From Allokutzneria sp. NRRL B-24872 (GTDB lineage Bacteria > Actinomycetota > Actinomycetes > Mycobacteriales > Pseudonocardiaceae): DNA of 64,000 nucleotides. The stretch covers positions 1 through 64,000 of the forward strand of contig NZ_MUMH01000024.1 of the NCBI RefSeq assembly GCF_002155965.1, given 5' to 3'. Positions within the stretch are counted from its first letter, which is position 1; each line of letters begins with the position of its first letter. The notes under the pieces are model-generated. The model was not told the DNA's origin, made no database searches, and saw nothing but the letters and a program-made list of their open reading frames with translations. The position numbers and the translations under genes are program-made. Below are positions 48,549 to 56,817 of this stretch, one piece after another.

Positions 48549-49387
48549 GCCGGAGATCCTGACCGCTGCCCGGCCGCCTCGTCTTGAACGAATGGGAGCT
48601 CGTCGAGCACCCACCGCCCGACGCTGCACCCGGCCAGCGCCCGCCATTCCCTGGCCAGGTGCGACTGGTCGGCGAACCCGCACAGCGCGGCGACCTCGGC
48701 GAGCGGGGGCCCGGTGGGGGAGCCCAGCAGCCGCCGCGCCGCCTCGAACCTGGCGACCCGCGCGGCCTGCTTCGGCGTGAACCCGGTGGCCAGGCGGAAG
48801 CGCTCGGTGAGGTGGCGTCGGCTCCAGCCCACGTGCGCGGCCAGCGAGTCCACCCTCGCCCGCCCGTCGCCGTCGAAGATCACCCGCCACGCTTCGGCCA
48901 CCTCCGGCGGCAGTTCGGCGGTGCGGTCGCCGAGCCTGCGCAACAGCGCCTCGTCCAGCAGCGCGAAGCGTTCCGCCCACGCGGGAGTGCTGTGCAGGCG
49001 CTCGACGAGCAGCGCGGCGTCACGACCGAAGAGCTGGCCGAGGTCGAGCACCTGGTCGAACAGCTCCCCGGCGGGCAGTCCGAGCAACGTGCGCGCGCCC
49101 AACGGGGTCAAGCCGTACTGCACGCCCTCCTGCGGCCGTGAAGCGTCGATCAGCGCGGGCCTGGTGTGCAGACCGCCGACGACGCCGTGCGCGGCGACGG
49201 AGCTTTCCAGACCTTCAACGCGAAGCGGCTCGTGCAGGTCCAGCACCAGAGTGAGGTGCCGCGAGGGCAGGCCGCGGTGCACGCCGCTCGCGCTGGCGGG
49301 CACGTGGTAGCCGTGCGCGGCCGAGACGAACGGGCTCAGCGCACGCGGCGGGTGGTGGACGAACAGCGGCACGCCACGATCATCCAC
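48545..49387 (-). CDS. AraC family regulator
   Basis: About 280 aa with an N-terminal sensing domain (FVSAAHGYHVPASASGVHRG; HLTLVLDLHEPL) and a C-terminal AraC HTH pair: VDSLAAHVGWSRRHLTERFR and AEVAALCGFADQSHLAREWR. The usual PxxYLxxxR end is altered. The start is uncertain: GTG 49387 is used. The VOC gene is co-translated with it (ATGA, 48545-48548) and is the likely target. Confidence 0.85.
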   Translation of the reverse strand: MDDRGVPLFVHHPPRALSPFVSAAHGYHVPASASGVHRGLPSRHLTLVLDLHEPLRVEGLESSVAAHGVVGGLHTRPALIDASRPQEGVQYGLTPLGARTLLGLPAGELFDQVLDLGQLFGRDAALLVERLHSTPAWAERFALLDEALLRRLGDRTAELPPEVAEAWRVIFDGDGRARVDSLAAHVGWSRRHLTERFRLATGFTPKQAARVARFEAARRLLGSPTGPPLAEVAALCGFADQSHLAREWRALAGCSVGRWVLDELPFVQDEAAGQRSGSPA

Positions 49388-49538
49388 CCGCGAAGCGCCC
49401 GGCGCAGTGACCCTCGAACGAGGGGTCTGCGGCGCCACCGGGGTGAGCGGGGTCGTTCGACCGCTCCCGTGTGAGAGGGTCCCTGCGGTCGGCGCGCGGC
49501 GTGGGGACGGATGCGCGCGCCGGGAACAGGAGCGTGCG

Positions 49539-50165
49539 ATGAGGCTGGTCGTTCTGGGTGCCAGTGGCGGGCTCGGCCGGGAGGTCGTCGAGCTGGCGCT
49601 CAGCGAGGGCCATTCCATCAGGGCCTTCGTCCGCGATCCGGCGGCGCTGGCGTTCTACGAGAGCGGCCCCTACCACCAAGGGCTCTCCGTCGTCGCGGGC
49701 GACGTCTTAGACCCCGGCACGCTGGACGGGCTCTTCGTCGGGGCAGATGCGGTGATCTCGGCGATCGGCTCCCCCGGGAACGGGCCGAGCGTGGTGCGGA
49801 CCCTGGGCTACCGCAACGTGGTCGACGCGATGGAGCGGCAGGGCGCGCCGATGCTGGCCGCCGCCTCCGTCGCCGCCGTCGAACCCGGCGTGAACCCGAT
49901 GGCGCTGACCTCCGCGATGACCCACCGCCACCTGCTCAAGGACGTGCGCGCGATGGAGGAGGTCATCGAGGAGAGCACGCTGGACTGGGTGATCGTGCGC
50001 GCGCCCAAGCTCACCGACGGCCCCCCGACGGGGAACTACCGCTTCGCCAACCGCAGGCCCCCGCTCGGCGGCGTGATGATCTCGCGCGCCGACATGGCCG
50101 AGGCGATGCTGTCCTGCCTGCACGGCCCCGGCCGCCGCCTCGGCACCATCGCCGTCGCCTACTAG
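49539..50165 (+). CDS. NAD(P)-binding atypical SDR/flavin reductase-like
   Basis: A 208-aa Rossmann protein with VVLGASGGLGREVVELAL at the N-terminus for NAD(P) binding, AFVRDPAAL after strand 2 and GDVLDPGTLDGLFVGADAVI. The family (NAD(P)H-binding, biliverdin/flavin reductase-like) includes quinone and azo reductases. The classical Tyr-x3-Lys is not evident. ATG 49539 follows GGAACAGGAG. It overlaps the convergent sigma-factor gene by 4 bases. Confidence 0.85.
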   Translation: MRLVVLGASGGLGREVVELALSEGHSIRAFVRDPAALAFYESGPYHQGLSVVAGDVLDPGTLDGLFVGADAVISAIGSPGNGPSVVRTLGYRNVVDAMERQGAPMLAAASVAAVEPGVNPMALTSAMTHRHLLKDVRAMEEVIEESTLDWVIVRAPKLTDGPPTGNYRFANRRPPLGGVMISRADMAEAMLSCLHGPGRRLGTIAVAY

Positions 50166-51310
50166 CTCTCGCTCGCGTTGAGCCTCGCCGCCTGCCGGGT
50201 CAGGTGCGCGCGCTCCGCAAGGTTGGACGCCTTGTCCGCGGCTTCGACGTACAGGCGCGCCGCCTTGGCCGCATCGCCGTCGCGCTCATGCAGGTACGCG
50301 GCCACCGCCGTGTGGCGCGGCAGCGATTCGTCCAGCGGCGCCAACGCTTCCAGGCCCGCTCGCGCGCCCTGAGCCTCGCCGACCGCGACCGCGCGGTTGA
50401 GCCGCACGACGGGGTTGTCGGTCAGCTTCGCCAGCTCGTCGTACCACTCCACGATCTGCGCCCAGTCGGTGTCCCCTGCGGTCGGCGCGTCGGCGTGCAG
50501 GGCCGCGATCGCCGCCTGCGCCTGGAACTCGCCGAGCTGGTCGCGCGCGAGGGCCACCTGCAAGATCGCGACCCCTTCGGTGATCGACGCGGTGTCCCAC
50601 GCCTCGCGGTCCTGCTCAGCGAGCGTCACCAAGCTCCCGTCCGACGCCGTTCGGGCCGCGCGCCGCGCGTGGTGCAACAACATCAGCGCGAGCAGCCCCG
50701 CGACCTCGGGGTGGTCGATCACGGCCGCGAGTTGGCGCGTGAGGCGGATCGCCTCCACTGCGAGGTCGACATCACCGGAGTAGCCCTCGTTGAACACCAG
50801 GTACAGCACGCGCAGCACCGTCGCGACATCGCCGGGCTGGTCGAACTTCACGCTGGAGACCGTGCGCTTGGCGCGGCTGATGCGTTGCGCCATGGTCGCT
50901 TCCGGCACCAGGTAGGCCTCCGCGATCTGCCGCGTGGTGAGCCCGCCGACCGCGCGCAACGTCAGCGCTACAGCGGAAGACGGCGTCAGCGATGGGTGCG
51001 CGCACAGGAAGCAGAGCTGGAGCGTGTCGTCCACCGAGGACACCGGCCCCTGCTCCGGCTGCGCGTCGATCACGTCCTCGCGTTGGCGTCTCGCCGTCTC
51101 CGAGCGCGTCGCGTCCAGGAACTTCCGCCAGGCCGCCGTCACCAACCAGCCCTTGGGGTCCCTCGGCGGGTCCTGCGGCCACACCCGGATCGCTTCGACG
51201 AGCGCGTCCTGCACGGCGTCCTCCGCCGCCGCGAAGTCCGCGCCGCGCCGCACGAGCACGCCGATCACGCTCGGGGTCAAGCTCCTGAGCAGGGTCTCGT
51301 CCACGCTCAC
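50162..51310 (-). CDS. ECF42-type RNA polymerase sigma factor
   Basis: A 382-aa extracytoplasmic-function sigma factor. Region 2 is at about 15-75 (EDAVQDALVEAI), region 4 at about 105-170 (LTLRAVGGLTTRQIAEAYLV), and a long helical C-terminal extension (about 180-382) with TPR-like repeats is characteristic of group ECF42. No anti-sigma factor is present; in ECF42 the C-terminal domain is thought to take that role. It follows a DGPF protein gene, the conserved ECF42 partner. GTG 51310 is the start. Confidence 0.9.
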   Translation of the reverse strand: MSVDETLLRSLTPSVIGVLVRRGADFAAAEDAVQDALVEAIRVWPQDPPRDPKGWLVTAAWRKFLDATRSETARRQREDVIDAQPEQGPVSSVDDTLQLCFLCAHPSLTPSSAVALTLRAVGGLTTRQIAEAYLVPEATMAQRISRAKRTVSSVKFDQPGDVATVLRVLYLVFNEGYSGDVDLAVEAIRLTRQLAAVIDHPEVAGLLALMLLHHARRAARTASDGSLVTLAEQDREAWDTASITEGVAILQVALARDQLGEFQAQAAIAALHADAPTAGDTDWAQIVEWYDELAKLTDNPVVRLNRAVAVGEAQGARAGLEALAPLDESLPRHTAVAAYLHERDGDAAKAARLYVEAADKASNLAERAHLTRQAARLNASES

Positions 51311-51315
51311 GCGGC

Positions 51316-51723
51316 TCACTCGACGATCAGCGGCTGCTCGCCGTACAGCGGTCGCACTTCCAGCCACTCGTGGATCGGCTTCCCACCAGCGCCCGGCGCC
51401 GCCGACAGCTCCGCGGCGAGTTCGAGCGCGCGCTCCTGGCTGTCCACGTCGATCACCGTCCAGCCCGCGATCAGGTCCTTGGTCTCGGCGAACGGGCCGT
51501 CGGTCACCGGAGGGCGGCCTTCGCCGTCGTAGCGCACGAACGCGCCCCCCGGGGCGAGCGCGCGGTGGTCGACGAACTCCCCGGAAGCCTTGAGCCGGTC
51601 GGCGAAGTCGTTCATGTACGAGATGTGGGCGGAGACCTCCTCCGGGCTCCACTGGTCCATGGGCACGTCGTTGACCGCGGCGGGGGCGCCTCGGTAGTGC
51701 TTGAGCAGGAGGTACTTGGGCAT
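51316..51723 (-). CDS. YCII/DGPF-domain protein
   Basis: A 135-aa YCII-related protein with the motif VTDGPFAETKDLIAGWTV, the DGPF signature of proteins encoded beside ECF42 sigma factors. YCII domains are ferredoxin-like and bind small molecules. It lies 5 bases before the sigma gene and is probably a target or co-factor of it. ATG 51723 (MPKYLLL) is used. Confidence 0.9.
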   Translation of the reverse strand: MPKYLLLKHYRGAPAAVNDVPMDQWSPEEVSAHISYMNDFADRLKASGEFVDHRALAPGGAFVRYDGEGRPPVTDGPFAETKDLIAGWTVIDVDSQERALELAAELSAAPGAGGKPIHEWLEVRPLYGEQPLIVE

Positions 51724-51794
51724 GGCGGCCATTGTGTCCGCCGCCCCGCCCCGGTTCCAGCGTGGCTCGGGACCGTTGCTGGGAAGCTTGTCCG

Positions 51795-52349
51795 ATGAGC
51801 GAGGCGGTGGAGGCGCACGTCCGTGCCTTCTTTGTGGGACACGAGGTCGACGTGGTCGACGTGGACATGGGCACGAGGCGGGACGTGGTGCCGGAGCTTC
51901 GAGTGCTCGTGGTCGGGCCGGGACCGCGCGGCGGGGGCTGGGCCTACGTGACCGTGGGGTGCTGGGCGCTCGTGCAGGAGGACGGGTGCGGGGTGGAGTT
52001 CGTCATGACCTCGGCGCAGCGCCACCAGCGGTTCGTCGACCTCATGGCAATGGTCGCGTACTACCACTGCGGCGGACATCAGCTCGACTTGGAGCACAGC
52101 CTGCCGATCGGTGAGCCGTGGGTGCCGGGCTCGACCTGCGACCAGCTGCTGGTCAGCCTGCCCTACCTGCATGGGCCGGACTTCGAGATCTGCCCGATGC
52201 CAGGCGGCCACGCGCGCATCCTGTGGACGCTTCCGGTGACCACGGCCGAGATCGAGTACCGCCGGGAGCACGGCAACGAAGCGCTGGAACAGCTCTTTGA
52301 CGACGCCGCGATCATCCCCACCGATCCGTTCCGTGCGTCGGTGGTGTGA
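51795..52349 (+). CDS. suppressor-of-fused (SUFU) domain protein
   Basis: A 184-aa protein resembling bacterial SUFU domains: WAYVTVGCWALVQEDG, GVEFVMTSAQRHQRFVDLMA, then HCGGHQLDLEHSLPIGEPWV and a late LTWTLPVTTAEIEYR-like segment (ILWTLPVTTAEIEYRREHG). In bacteria SUFU domains often serve as immunity proteins, but many are orphan. It is coupled to a methyltransferase (GTGA at 52346). No toxin gene is seen. Confidence 0.8.
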   Translation: MSEAVEAHVRAFFVGHEVDVVDVDMGTRRDVVPELRVLVVGPGPRGGGWAYVTVGCWALVQEDGCGVEFVMTSAQRHQRFVDLMAMVAYYHCGGHQLDLEHSLPIGEPWVPGSTCDQLLVSLPYLHGPDFEICPMPGGHARILWTLPVTTAEIEYRREHGNEALEQLFDDAAIIPTDPFRASVV

Positions 52350-53161
52350 GCGTGTGGGAGTGGGACTCCTCGCTCTACTCCGGCAGCGCGGCCCACTACG
52401 CGCGCGGGCGCATCGCCTATCCCGACGCGGTCGCTGACGCGCTCGCCATTGAGCTGGGGCTCGACGGGACGGGGCGGCTGCTCGACGTCGGGTGCGGGCC
52501 GGGGTCGCTGACTTTGTTGCTGGCCAACGCTTTCAAGGAGGTCGTGGGGCTCGACGCGGACGCCGGGATGATCGACGAAGCCCGTCGGGCCGGGGTGGTC
52601 AACGCGCGGTGGGTGCGCATGCGCGCGGAGGACCTGCCCGCAGACCTGGGTCGGTTCCAGGTGATCACCTTCGCCCAGTCGCTGCACTGGATGGACCGGC
52701 CGAAGGTCTTGGCGGCGGCCCGCGGCATGCTCGAAGCCGGGGGAGCGTGCGCGCACGTGCACGCGACGACGCACCAAGGCGTGGACACGGATGTGCTTCT
52801 GCCGCACCCGTTTCCGCCGCAAGCGGAGATCGCGGAGCTGGTGCGCTCCCACCTCGGGCCGATCCGGCGCGCGGGCCTGGGCAGCCTGCCGAACGGGACG
52901 GCCGGGGGAGAAGCGGAGATCTACCGGACCGTCGGGTTCACCGGGCCGAGGCGGATCGTGGTGCCGGGTCGCGCGGTGATCCGCGAGCTGGACGACGTCG
53001 TGGCGGCGGTCTTCTCGCTGTCCAGCTCCACACCGCAGCTGTTCGGCGAGCGCCGCGCCGAGTTCGAGGAAGACCTCCGCGAACTCCTGCGCGGCGCCAG
53101 CGAGAACGGGGTGTTCAGCGCATGGGCGCGCGAGGTCGTGATCGACCTCTGGCAGCCCTAG
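52346..53161 (+). CDS. class I SAM-dependent methyltransferase
   Basis: A 271-aa methyltransferase with LLDVGCGPGSLTLLLANAF (about 44-62), VVGLDADAGMIDEAR, and FAQSLHWMDRPKVL where motif IV would be. The opening YSGSAAHYARGRIAYP is typical of a group related to trans-aconitate and Tam-type enzymes. GTG 52346 overlaps the SUFU stop. It converges on the HD gene with a 4-base overlap. Confidence 0.88.
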   Translation: MSVWEWDSSLYSGSAAHYARGRIAYPDAVADALAIELGLDGTGRLLDVGCGPGSLTLLLANAFKEVVGLDADAGMIDEARRAGVVNARWVRMRAEDLPADLGRFQVITFAQSLHWMDRPKVLAAARGMLEAGGACAHVHATTHQGVDTDVLLPHPFPPQAEIAELVRSHLGPIRRAGLGSLPNGTAGGEAEIYRTVGFTGPRRIVVPGRAVIRELDDVVAAVFSLSSSTPQLFGERRAEFEEDLRELLRGASENGVFSAWAREVVIDLWQP

Positions 53162-53808
53162 CCCGGCCAGCCGACGTGGTCGTTCCAGCTCGGCTCCCGG
53201 GCCATGAGGTCGTGCCACGTTGGCCACTGCGCGCCGGTGGTCTGGCGCACCAGTTCGCCGGGCAGGGTGAACGGGGGCGCCTTCTGCGGCTTGGCCAGCG
53301 CCTGGTCGACGATCGCCTTGTGCAGGGCGGCGGCGCCGTGCAGCCGGGGGAACTCCGCGTGCACGCGCTCGGCGTAGCCCTCGGGCAGCGGGTGGTCGCG
53401 GTTCGGCCCCAGGTCGTAGCCCGCGCCGAGCGTCACGAGCGCGATCTCCGGCCGTTTGCGCTGTGCGACCTCGAAGCACAGGTGCAGGGCGATCGCGTCC
53501 CAGACGACCTCGACCCGATCCGCCGAGACGCCCTGGTCGGTCAGGAACCGAGCGGCGAGGTCGGCGCCGTCGATGTCGAAGCTCTGGTCGCCGTCGCCCT
53601 CCTCGCTGAGCCCGATGTCGTGCAGCACGCAGCCGAGGAACAGCAGCTCGTCGTCGTAGTCGAGCCCGGCGCGCCACCCTCGGCGCTCGCCGAGGAACCG
53701 GCCGTAGAGGTAGGTGCGCATGCTGTGGTTGAAGATCGCGGGCGCTTCGGCGCGCCGGGCGAAGCGCACGGCCTCCACCGCCAGCTCGGTCTGCGGGAAC
53801 TGGTCCAA
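53158..53808 (-). CDS. HD-domain hydrolase, TTG start
   Basis: A 216-aa HD-domain protein. Metal ligands are His28 (FNHSMRTYLYG), the His63-Asp64 pair in VLHDIG, and a later His/Asp (WDAIALHLC). The family resembles cyanamide hydratase-like HD proteins. The start is TTG 53808, decided by GGAGG seven bases upstream; no ATG or GTG fits. The MarR gene lies just upstream on the same strand with inverted repeats between. Confidence 0.83.
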   Translation of the reverse strand: MDQFPQTELAVEAVRFARRAEAPAIFNHSMRTYLYGRFLGERRGWRAGLDYDDELLFLGCVLHDIGLSEEGDGDQSFDIDGADLAARFLTDQGVSADRVEVVWDAIALHLCFEVAQRKRPEIALVTLGAGYDLGPNRDHPLPEGYAERVHAEFPRLHGAAALHKAIVDQALAKPQKAPPFTLPGELVRQTTGAQWPTWHDLMAREPSWNDHVGWPG

Positions 53809-53822
53809 GACAGGGCCTCCAA

Positions 53823-53869
53823 GCTTCAGGGTGGCTGAAGCCTAGTGGAACCTTCAGGCAAACTGAAGG
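53823..53869. promoter_or_regulatory. two CTTCAG-N5-CTGAAG inverted repeats
   Basis: GCTTCAG-GGTGG-CTGAAGC (53823-53841) and CCTTCAG-GCAAA-CTGAAGG (53851-53869) are homologous, 28 bases apart, spanning the end of the MarR gene and the leader of the HD gene. They could be MarR operators governing the HD gene. Confidence 0.55.
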
Positions 53870-54281
53870 CGGCCCGCACGGCTTCGCCGAGCCGTCGCTG
53901 GACCGGGTCCGCCCCCGCGCCGAACAGACGCTCGTCGACCTCGGCGCTGACCTCGCGCGCGGCGTTCAGCAACCGGGTGCCCTCCTCGGTCAACTCGATC
54001 GTCGACGCCGAGCCCGCCCTGGCGGTGCTGTCGCGCACCAGGCCGGCGGCCACGAGCCCCTTCACGGCGCTGTGCGCGGACTGCACGGAGATCCCGGACA
54101 TCCGCGCCAGGTCGCTGAAGGACGCACCCGGCACGCCCGCGATGTGGCCGAGCAGACCGAGCCTGCGCACCGTGAGCTCCAGCGGGGCGAGGGCCGTGGT
54201 CAGCTCGTCCTCGATCTGCCTGGCCAGCGCCAGGACCACGATCGAGGTGCTCGTCACGGGTGGGCCGTTCTCCGTCGTCAC
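53826..54281 (-). CDS. MarR family regulator
   Basis: About 151 aa with a winged HTH of MarR type: ELTVRRLGLLGHIAG, then ASFSDLARMSGISVQSAHS as recognition region and GSASTIELTEEGTRLL as wing. GTG 54281 is used; GTG 54257 is possible. It is followed 17 bases later by the HD-domain gene, which it may regulate. No ligand can be inferred. Confidence 0.82.
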   Translation of the reverse strand: MTTENGPPVTSTSIVVLALARQIEDELTTALAPLELTVRRLGLLGHIAGVPGASFSDLARMSGISVQSAHSAVKGLVAAGLVRDSTARAGSASTIELTEEGTRLLNAAREVSAEVDERLFGAGADPVQRRLGEAVRAAFSLPEGSTRLQPP

Positions 54282-54383
54282 CGCGACAGTCTGCCGGGTA
54301 CGCCGTCCCATCGGGCGCCAAGCCGCGCGAACCCCTGCCGTCGGCGGGCGAAATCGGTTCCGCCGCCTCCTACGCAAGAGCGC

Positions 54384-54761
54384 ATGGCACGGCGGAGCCC
54401 GCAGGAGGAGAAGACACTCAGCTACGAGAAGGACCGGCGCAACGACTACGGCGAGAACGACAAGAGTTCGCGCAAGAACATCCGGCGCAACAAGCGGTTG
54501 CCGAACCGCGCGGACCGGCACCGCGAGCGCGGGCTGCTGGCCCCCGCGACGGGCGCGGTCGAGCTGGAGGCGGCCGAGCGCGCCGAGATCGCCCTGCACG
54601 CGAAGAAGTCGATGTGGGACACGAAGCGGTGGCGCAAGTGGCGGGACAGCCCGCTGCGCGATGTCGTGATCCACAAGCTGCGCCGCCGCGCCGCGCTGGG
54701 GATGCTCGGCCCGGACGAGAGCGAGCGCCGCGCGGACCGCGTTCGCCGCCGCGCGCGCTAA
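54384..54761 (+). CDS. highly basic hypothetical protein
   Basis: A 125-aa, very Arg/Lys-rich protein starting MARRSPQEEKTLSYEKDRRN. It has the segments SSRKNIRRNKRLPNRADRH and WDTKRWRKWRDSPLRD and ends in RRADRVRRRAR. It has no membrane segment or known domain. The charge suggests binding to nucleic acid or ribosomes. I do not recognise it. It converges on the recombinase gene with a 4-base overlap. Confidence 0.7.
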   Translation: MARRSPQEEKTLSYEKDRRNDYGENDKSSRKNIRRNKRLPNRADRHRERGLLAPATGAVELEAAERAEIALHAKKSMWDTKRWRKWRDSPLRDVVIHKLRRRAALGMLGPDESERRADRVRRRAR

Positions 54762-55717
54762 CCACGGGAGGGCAACGGGATCAGCGCCTGCTGGCCGAAG
54801 TCCTGCCAGTCGGGGTCGTAGCCGTCGGCGTCCTCGGGCAGGGCGAGCTGCCGGGGCGCGGCGGCGATGGTCCGCAGTTCCTCCGAGGTCGGTATGGCGA
54901 CCGGAAGTCCTTGTACGGCAAGGGTTCCGGCCGCGCGCGAGAGCTGGATCGGCGTGATCCCCCTGCCGAGGCCCGCCCGGAGCGCGGAGCGGGCGACGAG
55001 CCGGGTCAGCTCGATCGCGGCCAGCGGCCGGGGCTGCACGGGGTGGACGAACACCTGCCGGAGGCCGGTGTCGGGGCGCTCGGTGAGCCACGCGCTGATC
55101 AGCCCCAGCACGGGAGGCGGCAGCGGGACGAAACGCGCGCGGTCGCGGATTCCGCCGGCCCTGCGGATGTCGCGCAGCGTCGCGGTGGTGACGCGTTCGG
55201 GCCGCCAGTGCAGGCACAGCACCAGGCTCACCATGCTCGCGCCGAGCGCACCGCCGAGCCACGGGTCCCGGTGCGCCTGCTCCACGACCGCGCGCAGTGC
55301 CGCCGCGTCCAGCTCGGGTGGTCGTCGGCGTGGGTGCGGGACGTAGGAGGCGACCGAGTCGATCGCGCGCGCTTGGCGCACGGGGTTGTCCACGACCAGG
55401 CCGATGCTGGCGCAGTAGCGGTAGAAGGAGCTCAACGCAGTGGCCGCGGTGGCGACGGTGTTGCGGCACCGCACCGGGAACTCCTCGTCGCCGAAGTCGT
55501 GGCGGCGAGCGGACAGGGCTCGGCAGTACTCCACGACGTCCTCGGGCCGCGCGCCGAGGAGGTGGCGCCGCTGGTGCAGCAGCAGCCACAGGGCGAACGC
55601 GCCGACGTGGCGGCTGTAGCGGACGCGGGTGTGGCGGGAGGCCAGGGTGGCCAACCACGCGGAGACCAACCGCACGAAGCCCGCGGTGGTGACCGGAGAG
55701 CGCGAGGGATCTTCCAT
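54758..55717 (-). CDS. degenerate tyrosine recombinase-like protein
   Basis: A 319-aa protein with a phage-integrase N-terminal SAM-like domain (about 10-115: RHTRVRYSRHVGAFALWLLL; NTVATAATALSSFYRYCASIG) and a catalytic-like domain. The second domain shows LVLCLHWRPERVTTATLRDI, where a catalytic Arg is possible, but GITPIQLSRAAGTLAVQG lacks a clean HxxR and no clear nucleophilic Tyr follows. It may be inactive or divergent. No attachment repeats or cargo were found. ATG 55717 is the likely start. Confidence 0.72.
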   Translation of the reverse strand: MEDPSRSPVTTAGFVRLVSAWLATLASRHTRVRYSRHVGAFALWLLLHQRRHLLGARPEDVVEYCRALSARRHDFGDEEFPVRCRNTVATAATALSSFYRYCASIGLVVDNPVRQARAIDSVASYVPHPRRRPPELDAAALRAVVEQAHRDPWLGGALGASMVSLVLCLHWRPERVTTATLRDIRRAGGIRDRARFVPLPPPVLGLISAWLTERPDTGLRQVFVHPVQPRPLAAIELTRLVARSALRAGLGRGITPIQLSRAAGTLAVQGLPVAIPTSEELRTIAAAPRQLALPEDADGYDPDWQDFGQQALIPLPSRG

Positions 55718-55866
55718 GCCGACGATGGTGACACCTACCCCTGACAAAGTGCTCTGAGCGGCGAAAACGGTCATTTCAGCCGGATTTCACCGCTCCGCAA
55801 TACGGTCCGCTCGCACGCCGTCGAAAAGAAACGGCTGACCCCTGTATTTCGTGGATGGAGCACCAC

Positions 55867-56748
55867 ATGAAGCGATTCACCGCCGTCGTCGGGATGACCG
55901 CCATGACGGCCGTCGTCGGCATGAACGCCGCGCCCGCGCTCGCCCAGCCCTCCGTGGAGCGACCCGCCGTGACCTCCGAGCAGCAGCGCGCGGTGGAGAG
56001 CCTGCGCGCGCTGCTCGGCGGCGGTTCCGACGAGGCCACCGTGCGGCACAACCTCGAACAGCGGTCGGTCGTCGCCGCGCCCGAGGTCTTCGAGCGGCTG
56101 GTGCTGGACGCCGCCAAGCGCAACGACCCGAACGCCTCCGCGCAGGAGCTGGAGAAGGTCCTCGCGGCCTTCCGGGACGTCGCGAAGATCATCGCGGGCG
56201 TCAAGCCGATGGACATCGAGCGGATCTTCCAGGGCGTCACCCAGGCCGCGATGGCCGTGGCCGAGTTCCAGGCCACCGGCAACCCCGACGCCGCGCGCAG
56301 GGTGATCTGCGGCGCGGGCAGCGCCGCCGCCGGGGCCGTTTCGATCCTCGCCGACGTGGTGCGGCTGTACGAGGCGAGCGCGAACCTGCCGCAGATCGCC
56401 CAGGTGCTCAACCTGCTCGACCCCAGGACCCCGGAGGGCGCGAAGCTGTTCGCCTCGCTGCCGGAGCAGGTGCGCACGCCGCAGGTCAAGGCCGCGCTGG
56501 TGGCGCTGTCGGAGCTGGGCCGGACCCTCAACAAGATCGACAAGCACAAGGTGCTCGCCCTCGCCGGCGACTGGGCGGAGGCCGCCGCGCGCTGCGACAT
56601 CAGCTCGCTGCTGAAGCTGCCGGAGCTGATGGCGCGCACCTTCGACATGGGCCGGGAGATCCTGCGCATCCTGCTCAGCTCGAACCTGGGCGACCTCAGC
56701 GCGATCCTCGCCCCCGCCGAGGCGAGCCGGGTCGTGCCCGCGCGCTAA
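55867..56748 (+). CDS. secreted alpha-helical protein, unknown
   Basis: A 293-aa exported protein. Residues about 1-26 are a signal peptide ending PALAQ. The mature part is helical and Ala/Leu-rich, with LRALLGGGSDEATVRHNLEQ and repeated AAMAVAEFQATG, QIAQVLNLLDPRTPEGAKLF type helices; no catalytic motif. GGAG six bases before ATG 55867 supports the start. Unknown function, perhaps a periplasmic or wall-space structural protein. Confidence 0.75.
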   Translation: MKRFTAVVGMTAMTAVVGMNAAPALAQPSVERPAVTSEQQRAVESLRALLGGGSDEATVRHNLEQRSVVAAPEVFERLVLDAAKRNDPNASAQELEKVLAAFRDVAKIIAGVKPMDIERIFQGVTQAAMAVAEFQATGNPDAARRVICGAGSAAAGAVSILADVVRLYEASANLPQIAQVLNLLDPRTPEGAKLFASLPEQVRTPQVKAALVALSELGRTLNKIDKHKVLALAGDWAEAAARCDISSLLKLPELMARTFDMGREILRILLSSNLGDLSAILAPAEASRVVPAR

Positions 56749-56751
56749 CCC

Positions 56752-56783
56752 TTGACCTTGACACCGGTGTCACGCTTTACCGT
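56752..56783 (+). promoter_or_regulatory. MerR-activated promoter of the SDR gene
   Basis: TTGACC (56752-56757), a 20-base spacer holding the palindrome TGACACCGGTGTCA (56759-56772), and TACCGT (56778-56783). An over-long spacer with a palindrome is the MerR signature; a MerR gene lies just downstream (58159-57425, minus). Confidence 0.75.
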
Positions 56784-56817
56784 TCCCGGGTTCGCCGCCG
56801 AGACGAGGGAGTCAGTG

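Noticed and set aside
51795-52349. SUFU gene as immunity part of a toxin system
   Set aside because: No polymorphic toxin, secretion marker or second immunity gene is adjacent.
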